From assembly GCF_026340675.1 (NCBI RefSeq), contig NZ_JAPEOX010000001.1:434001-498000 (forward strand): a stretch of 64,000 bases of DNA, in the 5' to 3' direction. The DNA is from Streptomyces sp. NBC_01264. GTDB taxonomy: Bacteria > Actinomycetota > Actinomycetes > Streptomycetales > Streptomycetaceae. Below are positions 1 to 8,674 of the stretch, in pieces; positions within the stretch are counted from its first letter, which is position 1; each line of letters opens with the position of its first letter. A model generated the notes under the pieces. It was not told the DNA's origin and made no database searches. It saw only the letters and a program-made list of their open reading frames with translations. The position numbers and the translations under genes are program-made.

Positions 1-223
1 CCGTGTCGCACAGGGCGAGCCCCCGGACGAGTACGGCGCCGTGCTCGGTGACGAGGCCGTGCAGGGTGTGGCGGTGCTCGGCCGCCCAGGCCGGTAGACC
101 GGCCTGGTCGGGGGTCGGAACACGCAGGATCGGGGGCTTGCCCGGGCACAGGTCCGCTCGGGGCACGGACGCGGAGGTGAGCACGGGGCCGGGGCTCATC
201 GGGGCGGAGCTGGTGAATGACAT
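1..223 (-). CDS. TauD/TfdA-like Fe(II)/2-oxoglutarate oxygenase, N-terminal part only
   Basis: Only the first 74 residues are inside the window; the gene runs off the left edge. The start is ATG at 223 behind GGAAAGGACAGAGACC, a good ribosome binding site, 41 bp downstream of the NRPS gene stop on the same strand, so it is probably the third gene of that operon. The visible part contains LVTEHGAVLVRGL, the early strand-turn typical of TauD/TfdA and SyrP/clavaminate-synthase-like dioxygenases; the His-X-Asp iron ligands lie outside the window. Members of this family in NRPS operons often hydroxylate a free or carrier-bound amino acid, which would fit here, but the substrate is inference. Moderately sure of the family. 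Confidence 0.6.
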   Translation of the reverse strand, partial: MSFTSSAPMSPGPVLTSASVPRADLCPGKPPILRVPTPDQAGLPAWAAEHRHTLHGLVTEHGAVLVRGLALCDT

Positions 224-264
224 GGTCTCTGTCCTTTCCGTGACGGTGAGGAGGACGCCGGCGA

Positions 265-2823
265 TCAGGGGGAAGCCGGCTGTGCGACGGGGCGCTGGTG
301 GGATGCGGTGTCCAGGAACCTGGCCAGATCGATGAGGACGGGGTGTCGTACGACGTCTGCCGGGGACACGGCGCGGTCCAGGGTGATGGCGAGTTTCACG
401 GCCGACAGGGAGGTGCCGCCTCGGTCGAAGAAGTTGTCGCGCCGGTCGATCCGGCCCTGCGGAATGCCGAGCGCGCTCGCCCACGCGGCCGCCATCCGCT
501 GTTCGGCGGGCGTACGAGGCGCCTGGACATCGTCCTCGGTGGCGTGAAGCCGCGCGGCCAGGGCCGTCAGGGCTTTCCGGTCGATCTTGCTGTTGGGGGT
601 CAGCGGGAGGCTTTCCTGCCAGTGGATGGCCGAGGGGACCATGTACCCGGGCAGTGACGTGCCCAGCCGGTCCAGCAGGATGCTGGTTTCGAGCGGGTAC
701 GGGGCGGTGTAGAACGCCACCAGGTGGGTGCTGTGGTCGGGCCGTTCGGTGACCACGACGGCGCTGTCGCGGACCCCGGGTGCTCGTAGCAGGGTGTTTT
801 CGATCTCGCCGGTCTCTATGCGGAAACCACGGATCTTGACCTGGTTGTCGCGGCGGCCCAGGAACTCCAGCTTGCCGTCGGGCCGCCAGCGGCCGACGTC
901 GCCGCTGCGGTACAGCCGCTCGCCCTCACGGTGTGGATCGGCGAGGTACGTCGGCCGCGTGCGCTCGGCGTCGTTGACGTAGCCGCGGCCGACGCAGACC
1001 CCGGAGAAGGCGATCAGGCCGGGCGCGCCCAGGGGCACCGGGTTGAGGTGCTCGTCGACGACGTAGAGGCGCACGTTGTTGACGGGCCGGCCCAGCGGGA
1101 CCCGGTCGGCGTCCGGTGCGCGGTCCATGACCTCGTGGTTGGTGTCGTCGCTGGTCTCGGTCAGGCCGTAGGCGTTGACGAGTTTGATGTGGGGCTGGGC
1201 GGTGAACCAGCGCTGGGCGAGTTCCTTCTTCAGTGCCTCGCCCGTGACCGACACGTACCGCAGGTGCGGCAGCGCCCGGGGGTGCTGCTCGAGATGGGAC
1301 ACGACGACGTCGAGGTAGGAGGGGACGACCTGCAACACGGTGACCTGGCCTCGGGCAACGGTGTCGACGAACCGTGCGGCATCGAGGATCGTTTCCTGCT
1401 CGATCAGCAGGGTCCGCCCGCCGGCCAGCAGCGGGGCGAGCAGTTGCCACAGCGAGATGTCGAAACACTGGGGCGCGGTCTGGGCCACCACCTGCCCTTC
1501 GCCGATCTCGAGGTCGTCGATCTTGGCGTAGAGGTGGTTGAGCATGCCCTGGTGTTCGCACATCGCACCCTTGGGCTCACCCGTCGAGCCGGAGGTGAAG
1601 TAGATGTAGGCCAGCTGGTCCGGTGTGACGTCGATACCGAGATCGGTCCCGGCATGCTCCTCGCCGTAAGCGGTGTCGACGAACAGCGTCCGGACCTCGG
1701 GCCGGGAGGCCAAGGCCGGCTGGAGGGTGGCGGTGGCGGCCGGTTCTGTGATCACGAGCCCGCATCCGGCACGGGCCAGCATGGCTTCGATGCGTTCGGC
1801 CGGCAGATGCGGCTCGATGGGCAGGTACGCACCGCCGGCTTTGAAGACGGCCAGGACGGCGGCCAGCCAGTCCAGGTTCCTCTCCATCGCCACGGCAACC
1901 ACCCCTTCATGGCGGAGTCCTTGGGCCCGCAGGGCGCGGGCCAGCCGGTTGGCGCGGGTGTTGAGCTCCTGGTAGCTCCACCTCCGGTTGCCGTGCTGGG
2001 CCGCCACGGCGTCGGGATGCCGCCGTACACGCTGTTCGAACAGCTCGTGCACCCGGTATTCGGGCAGGTCCCGGCGCGGCCCGGCGAGGCCATGGAGCTG
2101 GAAACGGAGCTCTTCTGCCGACACCAGGCTCTGACCTGCGTGATCGGCATCCGGGTCAGCGGCCATCGAGGCGAGCGCGGTCAGGTGGTATCCGGCGATC
2201 CGGGCGGCGCAGTCCGCGTCGAGGACGTCGGTGCGGTAGCGCAGCCGCAGCGTCAGCCGTCCGTCGTCGTGGTGGGCGATGCCCGTCCACAGGGCCGTGC
2301 CGGCGGCCAGGGTGCTGCTGTCCGGGGCCGGGTCGGCGCCGGCCTCTGCGTCAGGGCGGTCGCCGCCGAGGCCGGTGGGGTCGAGTACGGTCTCGAAGGG
2401 TGGTTCGGTCAGGCCCGGTTCGCTCCTGAGGTCATCGACGGGGAAGTCCTGGTCGGCCAGGAATCGCGCGAGGGCGTGGTGGGTGTGCCGCAGCAGGGTC
2501 CGCCATGAGCCGGGGCCGGCCGTCAGTCCGCACGGCAGGGGGCGGCCACCGGAAGCGGCTACGTAACCGGTGGTGACCTCCTGCTCGCCGCTCAGCGCGG
2601 CCAGCACCTTCGCGTGCGCGGTCAGCAGCACACAGTCCAGCGACACCCCCAGGTCGTCTGCCAGCCGGCGCAATGCCGTCGCCCGGCCGGCCGGGACCTG
2701 CGCCTCGTACTCGGCCACGCCCGCGACCGGCGCCGGGGTCCAGCGCGGAAGGGGCGCGAAGCCGCTGCCGGCGGCCAGGACGCCGTGCCAGAACTCTCTA
2801 CTGGTGGATGCGTTGAGCTCCAT
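265..2823 (-). CDS. NRPS protein: half condensation-like domain, adenylation, thiolation
   Basis: 852 residues. Residues 1-240 resemble the C-terminal half of a condensation domain and lack HHxxxDG, so this part is unlikely to condense anything. The adenylation domain (about 255-755) has FTSGSTGEPKG at 409, FDISLWQ at 454, NAYGLTET at 550, YRSGD near 638 and the A10 lysine K746 in NSKIDRK. The carrier domain has DNFFDRGGTSL with S805 as the phosphopantetheine site. By-eye specificity positions read D-I-W-Q-S-T-A-D-D-K; the paired acidic residues suggest a basic or diamino substrate (inference). The start has AGGAGA before ATG and overlaps the upstream gene end by 26 bp, implying translational coupling. 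No condensation or thioesterase domain follows, so the product must pass to another protein, most likely the Pls-like neighbour. Confidence 0.88.
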   Translation of the reverse strand: MELNASTSREFWHGVLAAGSGFAPLPRWTPAPVAGVAEYEAQVPAGRATALRRLADDLGVSLDCVLLTAHAKVLAALSGEQEVTTGYVAASGGRPLPCGLTAGPGSWRTLLRHTHHALARFLADQDFPVDDLRSEPGLTEPPFETVLDPTGLGGDRPDAEAGADPAPDSSTLAAGTALWTGIAHHDDGRLTLRLRYRTDVLDADCAARIAGYHLTALASMAADPDADHAGQSLVSAEELRFQLHGLAGPRRDLPEYRVHELFEQRVRRHPDAVAAQHGNRRWSYQELNTRANRLARALRAQGLRHEGVVAVAMERNLDWLAAVLAVFKAGGAYLPIEPHLPAERIEAMLARAGCGLVITEPAATATLQPALASRPEVRTLFVDTAYGEEHAGTDLGIDVTPDQLAYIYFTSGSTGEPKGAMCEHQGMLNHLYAKIDDLEIGEGQVVAQTAPQCFDISLWQLLAPLLAGGRTLLIEQETILDAARFVDTVARGQVTVLQVVPSYLDVVVSHLEQHPRALPHLRYVSVTGEALKKELAQRWFTAQPHIKLVNAYGLTETSDDTNHEVMDRAPDADRVPLGRPVNNVRLYVVDEHLNPVPLGAPGLIAFSGVCVGRGYVNDAERTRPTYLADPHREGERLYRSGDVGRWRPDGKLEFLGRRDNQVKIRGFRIETGEIENTLLRAPGVRDSAVVVTERPDHSTHLVAFYTAPYPLETSILLDRLGTSLPGYMVPSAIHWQESLPLTPNSKIDRKALTALAARLHATEDDVQAPRTPAEQRMAAAWASALGIPQGRIDRRDNFFDRGGTSLSAVKLAITLDRAVSPADVVRHPVLIDLARFLDTASHQRPVAQPASP

Positions 2824-5530
2824 GAGGGGTCTCTCCTGTCTGGTAGCGATGTGGGTTGGCGTCAGACGCCACCGAGCGGGTTCGGGTGCGGGGCGCGGCG
2901 CCGGACGGCTGCGCCGGCGGCGGTGCGGGTGGCGGGGTGGGTGGCGGGGTGTAGTCCGGCAGCTGTCGGGCCGGGTTTCCCGCCCACCGGGCCCCCTGTG
3001 GGGCCTGCTCGCCTTTCATGAGGAAGGAATCGCAGGCGAGCTGGACACGGTCTGCCAACGTCACGCCGTAGTGGACGAGCGCGCCGACACCGAGGGTGCA
3101 GCCGTCACCGATCGTGGTGCGGTCGGACTTGAAGGCGCCGTCCTCCTGCGAGTGGCACTGGATCACCGTGCCCGCGTTCAACGTGCAGTCGTCCCCGATG
3201 GTGACGAGGCTCCGCTCGGGGAAGAAGCAGCCGTCGTCGAAGACCCGCTTGCCGATCCGCGCGCCCAGCAACCGCCAGACGAGGTTCTTGAACGGAGTCC
3301 CGTCGAAGAACTGGACGTAATCGACCGACGCCATCTTCCAGAAGCGCTCGTGCCGCCAGAACGACGGCTCGTAGATCGAGCAGTACAGAGGCTTCTGCGC
3401 CTTGAACCCGGTGACGGCCCGTTCGAGCAGCGCGAAGTAGACGACGCTGAACAGCAGCGTGAGGACACCGGCCAGCGCGAACGCCGACGCTCCTAGCGAG
3501 GGGTAGAGGGTGGTGGCGCCCAGGGCGAGAAGGGTCACGGCGAAGACGTGGATCCACCGCGCCATCAGGTACAGCCCCGCCGTGACGGCATTGTGCCGGT
3601 TCTTGGCAGCCAGGCGCCGACGCAGCTCGCCACCGCTCTCCAGCTCCTGGAACCGGGTGTCCCGCATCACCGTGCGCGGAATGGCGAAGGGGGGCGAGCC
3701 CAGCAGGCCCACGTTCTCCCGTACCTCTCCGTCGACCGGGACCATCACCTTCGTCGCCAGCAGACAGTTGTCACCGGTCCTGGCCCGCGAGGGGTAGGCA
3801 ATGTGGTTGCCGAGGAAACTGCGGGCTCCGATCGAGACCCGGGACAGCCTGAATGACGTGTTGGAGAATTCGGCGTTGATGACGGACAGGCCGTCGGCGA
3901 CCATCGTCCTGCTGCCCACCGAGGTCAAGAACGGGTTGTCGTGCTTCACTTCGCTACCGAAGTTCGAACCGGTCTGTGTGACACGGAACAGGTCGTAGCC
4001 GAGGTAGCGCAGGTAGTGGACGATCGCGGAGCTGTCGCCGAACAGTCCCGTGAAGAACTTCCTGTTGGTCAGCAGCGCGATGGCCCGCTGCAGACCGTAG
4101 TGGAAGCCGTAGAGCGGATAGACCGTGTCCGGCTTGACCGCCAGATGGAGCAGGCGCGGCACCACGCCCTGGATGACCAGCGCGGCGAAGGCGGCTCCGA
4201 AGAACAGCACGAAGGACGCGGCCAGCACACCCAGGTAGAACCTCCCGGTGGCGAACGCCGAAGTCCCGTCCTGAGACATTGTGTTCAGCTGTGACAGCGG
4301 GGCCAGCAGCACTGTGACACAGCCGGCGGCCAGCGGCAGATGCACCAGCATCAGGGCGAGCAGCTGTCCGACGGTGTAACGGAGCTTCCTGGCGGTGGAG
4401 CCGTCGACGGCACCGACCGTGCGGAAGTCCGTACCGGTGGGCTCGGCCGGTGACCCGTGCCAGCGCTCGCCCGCGGGGACGCTCTGACCGGCGTGCAGGC
4501 TGGAGGCGTGCCCGAGCTGGGCCCGGTCGCCCATCGAGGTGTTGATGTCGAGGACGGTCTGCTCACTGACGTGGACGTTGCGGCCGAGGGTGACGGGGCC
4601 GGTCTGGATGAGACCGTCGTGCGCCCGGTAGCAGGAGAGGAACGCATCCTTGCGGACCACGGTTCCGTCACCGATCGTGAGCAGATCGACGCAGACAGGG
4701 ACATGCGTGGAGAAGATCGCGACATCGCGCCCGATCTTCGCGCCCAGCGCCCTGAGATACGCCGAATACAACGGCGACCCGGTGAACAGACGGACAGGAC
4801 TCGTGCGGATCAAGGTTTTGACCAGCCACCAGCGTACGTAGCCGAGGGTCCAGACGGAAAACTCGCGGCTCGTGAAACGACCGATGAGGGTCCACTTCGC
4901 CACGATCGGCACCCCGCACAGGCCGGCAAAGCCGACACTGCCCAGCAGTACGGATCGCAGGTAGACATCGAGCACGCCGGAGCCGGCGCCGACCCACTCG
5001 AAGCCTCGGACCGTGGCCAGGGCGGCGAGGTAGGAGTAGCCGAGGAACACCAGGAACTGCAGCATTCCGCACAGCAGGTACTGCCCTGTGCCCGCCCGCG
5101 CCGCCATCCTGCGCACCGAAGCGGACACCGGCGTTGATGCCTGAGTTGATGCCTGGATTGATGCCGGTCCCGTGGTCACGGGCCCAGCGGATACGGGCGT
5201 CGAGGCTGCGGGCACGGTGTGAGTGGAAGCAGGGGCCTGGGGCGCGACGCGGGTGAGCGCCGAGGCCAGGCCGTTGGCCGTGGGATACCGGTAGACGTCC
5301 TTCATCGATACAGGCGGCAGGTCGGCCCGCTTCCTGACCCGGGCACAGAACCCGGCCATCACCAGCGAATCGGCACCCAGATCATCAAAGAAGTTGCTGT
5401 CACCCGGCACCTGCTCCACACCCACGGCCTCGGCAAGCACCTCCGCGAGGAGCCGCGCGGTCTCGGCCGCCGGGCTGCCGGCCGTGCCGGGCGGGCAGGA
5501 CGTCCAGGCATCGGTGGATTCTTCTAGCAT
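2798..5530 (-). CDS. Pls-like membrane protein: carrier domain plus three membrane-linked acyltransferase-type domains, no adenylation domain
   Basis: 910 residues from ATG at 5530 (GAGGAG ahead of it; a GTG two codons earlier would overlap that site). Residues 1-95 are a carrier domain with LGADSLV, S55. A Ser/Thr/Pro/Ala linker follows to about 140. Hydrophobic helix groups near 150-215, 385-460 and 650-710 alternate with left-handed beta-helix segments rich in IG-D motifs at about 250-365, 535-620 and 750-870, ending in a proline-rich tail. This is the layout of the C-terminal two thirds of epsilon-poly-lysine synthetase (Pls), where tandem domains join carrier-loaded amino acids through side-chain amides. 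The usual N-terminal adenylation domain is absent; an A-T protein is encoded immediately downstream instead. Probable role: membrane-bound oligomerisation or acylation of the loaded amino acid. Family clear, product unknown. Confidence 0.85.
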   Translation of the reverse strand: MLEESTDAWTSCPPGTAGSPAAETARLLAEVLAEAVGVEQVPGDSNFFDDLGADSLVMAGFCARVRKRADLPPVSMKDVYRYPTANGLASALTRVAPQAPASTHTVPAASTPVSAGPVTTGPASIQASTQASTPVSASVRRMAARAGTGQYLLCGMLQFLVFLGYSYLAALATVRGFEWVGAGSGVLDVYLRSVLLGSVGFAGLCGVPIVAKWTLIGRFTSREFSVWTLGYVRWWLVKTLIRTSPVRLFTGSPLYSAYLRALGAKIGRDVAIFSTHVPVCVDLLTIGDGTVVRKDAFLSCYRAHDGLIQTGPVTLGRNVHVSEQTVLDINTSMGDRAQLGHASSLHAGQSVPAGERWHGSPAEPTGTDFRTVGAVDGSTARKLRYTVGQLLALMLVHLPLAAGCVTVLLAPLSQLNTMSQDGTSAFATGRFYLGVLAASFVLFFGAAFAALVIQGVVPRLLHLAVKPDTVYPLYGFHYGLQRAIALLTNRKFFTGLFGDSSAIVHYLRYLGYDLFRVTQTGSNFGSEVKHDNPFLTSVGSRTMVADGLSVINAEFSNTSFRLSRVSIGARSFLGNHIAYPSRARTGDNCLLATKVMVPVDGEVRENVGLLGSPPFAIPRTVMRDTRFQELESGGELRRRLAAKNRHNAVTAGLYLMARWIHVFAVTLLALGATTLYPSLGASAFALAGVLTLLFSVVYFALLERAVTGFKAQKPLYCSIYEPSFWRHERFWKMASVDYVQFFDGTPFKNLVWRLLGARIGKRVFDDGCFFPERSLVTIGDDCTLNAGTVIQCHSQEDGAFKSDRTTIGDGCTLGVGALVHYGVTLADRVQLACDSFLMKGEQAPQGARWAGNPARQLPDYTPPPTPPPAPPPAQPSGAAPRTRTRSVASDANPHRYQTGETPHGAQRIHQ

Positions 5531-5959
5531 GGGCACTCCTCGACGATGTTCCGGGCGCCGCGGACCGCGGCGGTCGGCACCCGCCGGTCACGCGAGCGGA
5601 TTCGTGATGCCGCCCCTCCAGTAGGCCCGGCAGGGGCATATCCGTCATGCCGCTGGATTTCGTAACTTGACGCCCCGTGCTTGCGGCGGTAGGCGGCCGC
5701 CGGTGCCGGTCTTCACCCCTTGCTTTTTCGCGCATGCCGGGCGCATCCGCCCTCACCGGCCTGGATCAAGCCCGCCCGGCCCCTATCCCTGATCGTGGCC
5801 GATGTCAAGCCACGACATCCGGTGGCATGACAGAGCCGCGCTCAGCCCGCGTACTGGAGGAGTCCCGAAGACGTGGCACCAGGCGACACCTTCCCCGAGC
5901 CGCCCCCACAGGAGCCGGCGGTACCAGACGGCGCCGTGGGCGCATGCGAGGAGGCAACC
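5531..5959. promoter_or_regulatory. divergent promoter region of the biosynthetic locus
   Basis: 429 bp between the leftward Pls/NRPS operon and the rightward SbnA-like gene, with no convincing gene. It must carry both promoters. The best visible rightward candidate is TTGACG at 5667-5672, a 17-bp spacer and TAGGCG at 5690-5695, a moderate match to the housekeeping sigma-factor consensus; it would leave a leader of about 260 nt. No clear palindromic operator was found. Confidence 0.4.
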
Positions 5960-6943
5960 ATGCCGGTCATATCCGCCCCCCAGGATTTCAACCAGGACGA
6001 CCTCTACGTCGACCTCGAGGCCGTCACCGGGCACCGGCTGTTCCTCAAATGCGAAGGATTCAACTTCGCGGGGTCCATCAAGCTCAAAGCCGCAACCGCG
6101 ATGGTCGAGGCCGCCGAAAGCGACGGCCTGCTCACCCCTGGATCCATTCTGGTGGAATCCTCCTCCGGCAACCTCGGAGTGGCGCTGAGCATGATCGCAG
6201 CGAGCAAGGGCTACCGGTTCGTATGCGTGACCGACTCCCGCTGCAACCTGGCGACCCGGCTGCTCCTGGAGACCCTCGGCAGCCAGGTCCACATCGTCAC
6301 CGAGCCCTCCCCCACCGGCGGACTGCTCGGCGCCCGCATCGACCACGTCCGCGCCCTGTGCGCCTCCGACGACCGCTACGTATGGCTCAACCAGTACACC
6401 AACCCCAACAACCACAGCGCTCACTACCGGATCACCGCACCGGCCATCGCCCGCGCCTTCCCTGACCTCGATGTCCTCTTCATCGGGGCCGGCACCACCG
6501 GGACCCTGATGGGGTGCGCCCGCTACTTCCGCACCTGGCACCGCCCGGTACGCATCGTCGCGATCGATCCAGAGGGCTCCGCCACCTTTGGACACACGTC
6601 CGGTCGCCGCATGATCCCCGGCCTCGGCACCAGCATCCGCCCCCCGCTCCTCGACACCTCCTACGTGGACGAGGTGGTACACGTCAACGAAGCCGAGACG
6701 ATTCGCACGTGCCACCAACTGGCCCGCCACGGCTTCGTCTTCGGCGGCTCAACCGGAACTGTCGTCAAGGGAGCCACCCAATGGCTGGCCCAGCGGGAAC
6801 AGCAGGTGACCGCGGTCGCCATCGCCCCCGACCTCGGCGAGCGCTACCTCGACACCGTCTACCAGACCAGCTGGGTGCAGGACCTCTACGGCGAGGACGT
6901 GCTCCAGCCCCAGCCCGCCACCGCCGCCAGCCCGACGGGCTGA
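5960..6943 (+). CDS. SbnA-like PLP-dependent enzyme (cysteine synthase fold), 2,3-diaminopropionate route
   Basis: 327 residues. The frame is open further upstream, but ATG at 5960 follows GAGGAGG at ideal spacing and gives the usual family length. The PLP lysine is K41 in AGSIKLK; the substrate loop ESSSGNLGVALSM and the phosphate-binding GAGTTGTLMG are present. AGSIKLK with ESSSGNLG is characteristic of SbnA, which makes N-(1-amino-1-carboxy-2-ethyl)-glutamate from O-phosphoserine and glutamate; SbnB then releases 2,3-diaminopropionate. No SbnB-like gene is visible, but the locus continues beyond the left edge. Transcribed divergently from the Pls-like/NRPS operon, so it likely supplies the amino acid used there. 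Cysteine synthase proper is the main alternative. Confidence 0.82.
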   Translation: MPVISAPQDFNQDDLYVDLEAVTGHRLFLKCEGFNFAGSIKLKAATAMVEAAESDGLLTPGSILVESSSGNLGVALSMIAASKGYRFVCVTDSRCNLATRLLLETLGSQVHIVTEPSPTGGLLGARIDHVRALCASDDRYVWLNQYTNPNNHSAHYRITAPAIARAFPDLDVLFIGAGTTGTLMGCARYFRTWHRPVRIVAIDPEGSATFGHTSGRRMIPGLGTSIRPPLLDTSYVDEVVHVNEAETIRTCHQLARHGFVFGGSTGTVVKGATQWLAQREQQVTAVAIAPDLGERYLDTVYQTSWVQDLYGEDVLQPQPATAASPTG

Positions 6944-7006
6944 CCCACCGAGCGCTCCCCGGCCACACACCCCGAGGCCCCGCGGCCACTCACAGCGAGG
7001 TACTGA

Positions 7007-7284
7007 TTGAGCCGGCCGGCTGGGGCGTGTCGGCACCGACGGGCCGAGGCGGCCCGGCCGGCTCGGCCCGTGGTTCCGGGCATCACCCGGGACGAGCTCG
7101 TCGAGATCGTTCGCAGACTCCTGACGGCCTCTCCTGAGAGCGACTACTACCTGCGGCTCCTGGAAGCGAACGTGTCGCATCCCCGGGTGAGCGCCTGGTC
7201 TTCCACCCCTCGGGCAGCCTTCCGGGCGCGCCAGCGGAGCAGATTGTCGATGAGGCCCTGAAGTACCGGCCGATCGCGCTCTGA
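7007..7284 (+). pseudogene. frameshifted colicin/pyocin-type immunity protein remnant
   Basis: Reading from TTG at 7007 (GCGAGG upstream) or GTG at 7067 gives ITRDELVEIVRRLL, then SPESDYYLRLLEANVSHPRVS. Near 7192 the frame must shift by one base to continue as LVFHPSG, then EQIVDEALKYRPIAL and a stop at 7282-7284. The joined sequence has the helix pattern and the HPxxSDLI-like centre of colicin E7/E9 nuclease immunity proteins (about 85 residues). One missing base explains the break. No matching HNH nuclease toxin lies in the window. It follows the SbnA-like gene in the same direction but need not be linked to it. Family by similarity of pattern only. Confidence 0.5.
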
Positions 7285-7542
7285 GTCGCGGGATCATCTG
7301 GCCGTGGCCTGCTGTTCGGCGCGGGCGCGGGTGGTGGTGAGGCGGTAGGAGTCGGCGGTGCACCGCACACTCCGAGCGTGCGCGGAGAAGGGCTCCGGAG
7401 GCGGTAGGGTCCCCGCCAAGCCCGCTGGAGCCGGTACGCCGCGCCACCCGGCGTCGTCGCGCGGCAGTCGGAATGAGGACCTGCGCGTGTGAACCGGCCT
7501 GTGGGTCCTTCGGCTACGGCACTCGGAAAGTATGATCGAGCA

Positions 7543-8079
7543 ATGTCTGACATGATCGAAACCACGCCCGGCTGGCTGACCACGGACGAACTCGAAGTGG
7601 CCAGGGCCCAGATGCCGATCCTGTACGTGACAGCGGTTCCTGTGCGCGTGGACGAGAGCGGCGAAGTCACCAGCATCGGACTACTGCTGCGCATCGGCCC
7701 GGACGGAACGGTCAGCCGGACCCTCGTGTCCGGACGCGTCCTGCACCACGAGCGGGTCCGTGACGCGCTGTTGCGCCATCTGGAGAAGGACCTCGGGCCC
7801 GTGGCTCTGCCCCGTGTCCCCGCATCCCTCCAGCCCTTCACCGTCGCCGAGTACTTCCCCACCGCCGGCATCACCGCCTATCACGACCCCCGCCAGCACG
7901 CGGTGTCGCTGGCCTACGTCGTCCCGGTGGCCGGCGACTGCCGGCCCCGGCAGGACGCACTGAACCTGGTCTGGTTCAGCCCCCAGGAGGCCGCCGACCT
8001 CGCCGTCAACAACGAGATGCCCGGCGGCCACGGCGTACTGCTGAAGCAGGCACTCGCGCACACAGGACACACCTACTGA
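7543..8079 (+). CDS. DUF4916 (Nudix-like fold) protein
   Basis: 178 residues from ATG at 7543; the frame is open 18 codons further up, but MSDMIETTPGWLTTDELEVA is the usual N-terminus of this actinobacterial family. Recognisable blocks are MPILYV, RTLVSGRVLHHERVRDAL, EYFPTAGITAYHDPRQHAVSLAYVVPV and WFSPQEA. The overall strand order resembles Nudix hydrolases, but no canonical GX5EX7REUXEEXGU box is visible, so hydrolase activity is not assured. It stands alone, with 207 bp to the next gene. Function unknown. Confidence 0.75.
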   Translation: MSDMIETTPGWLTTDELEVARAQMPILYVTAVPVRVDESGEVTSIGLLLRIGPDGTVSRTLVSGRVLHHERVRDALLRHLEKDLGPVALPRVPASLQPFTVAEYFPTAGITAYHDPRQHAVSLAYVVPVAGDCRPRQDALNLVWFSPQEAADLAVNNEMPGGHGVLLKQALAHTGHTY

Positions 8080-8287
8080 GAGCCTCGTAGATACCGCAGA
8101 CGCAAAGCCTGCGCCGACCGGATCCCGACGGGGTCGCACACGTAGCCGGTGAAGATCGCTAGGGGCGCTCCGCCAGGAGCGCCCCTCCATGGCCCCGGCC
8201 CTGACGGACACCGGCACTGACACTCCGCTACGCCTTCTGACCCCGTCCGGCACCTTCTGGTGAAGGGCTGCCGTCGACTAGCGTGAA

Positions 8288-8665
8288 GTGGTGGACGATC
8301 TGCGCCTGTCTCACGAGCATCTGCCCGGCGACGTCACGCACGTGATCGCGGAGGGTGAACTGGACGTCTTCACCCACCCCCTGTTCCGTGAGTTCTCCAC
8401 CGAACTCATCATCCTCGGACACGTGTGGCAGCTCGTCGACCTGACCGGGGTCGACTTCATGGACACGTCCGGCGTCGCCGTCCTCCACGGTGCGCACAAG
8501 CGGGCGTCCGCTCATGGCGGCGCGGTGGCGGTCGTCTGCCACGAGGACGGCCCGGGCAAGCCCCTCCGCGTCATCCGGTTGAGCCGATGGGGGCCCACCC
8601 ACGAAACCGTGGAGCGCGCCTTGGAGGTGCTGGCCCGGGCACGCTCGGAATTCGAAGCCGGCTGA
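8288..8665 (+). CDS. STAS-domain anti-sigma factor antagonist
   Basis: 125 residues covering a single STAS domain. The conserved segment VDLTGVDFMDTSGVAVL carries the serine/threonine (MDTSG) that partner anti-sigma kinases phosphorylate in SpoIIAA/RsbV-type proteins. Two GTG codons in a row begin the frame at 8288; the ribosome binding site is weak. No anti-sigma kinase or sigma factor gene is adjacent, so the partner must be encoded elsewhere. Likely role is partner switching in a stress or developmental sigma-factor circuit (family knowledge). It converges on a small membrane protein gene 9 bp away. Confidence 0.85.
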   Translation: MVDDLRLSHEHLPGDVTHVIAEGELDVFTHPLFREFSTELIILGHVWQLVDLTGVDFMDTSGVAVLHGAHKRASAHGGAVAVVCHEDGPGKPLRVIRLSRWGPTHETVERALEVLARARSEFEAG

Positions 8666-8674
8666 CGAACCGCT

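Noticed and set aside
5783..6730. A 315-codon minus-strand frame over the SbnA-like gene
   Set aside because: Shadow of a well-supported PLP enzyme with intact catalytic lysine and phosphate loop.
7285..7542. Possible fragment of a transposase helper gene on the minus strand (DSYRLTTTRARAEQQ-like text)
   Set aside because: Only about 20 residues, no second motif and no ends of an element; too short to support.
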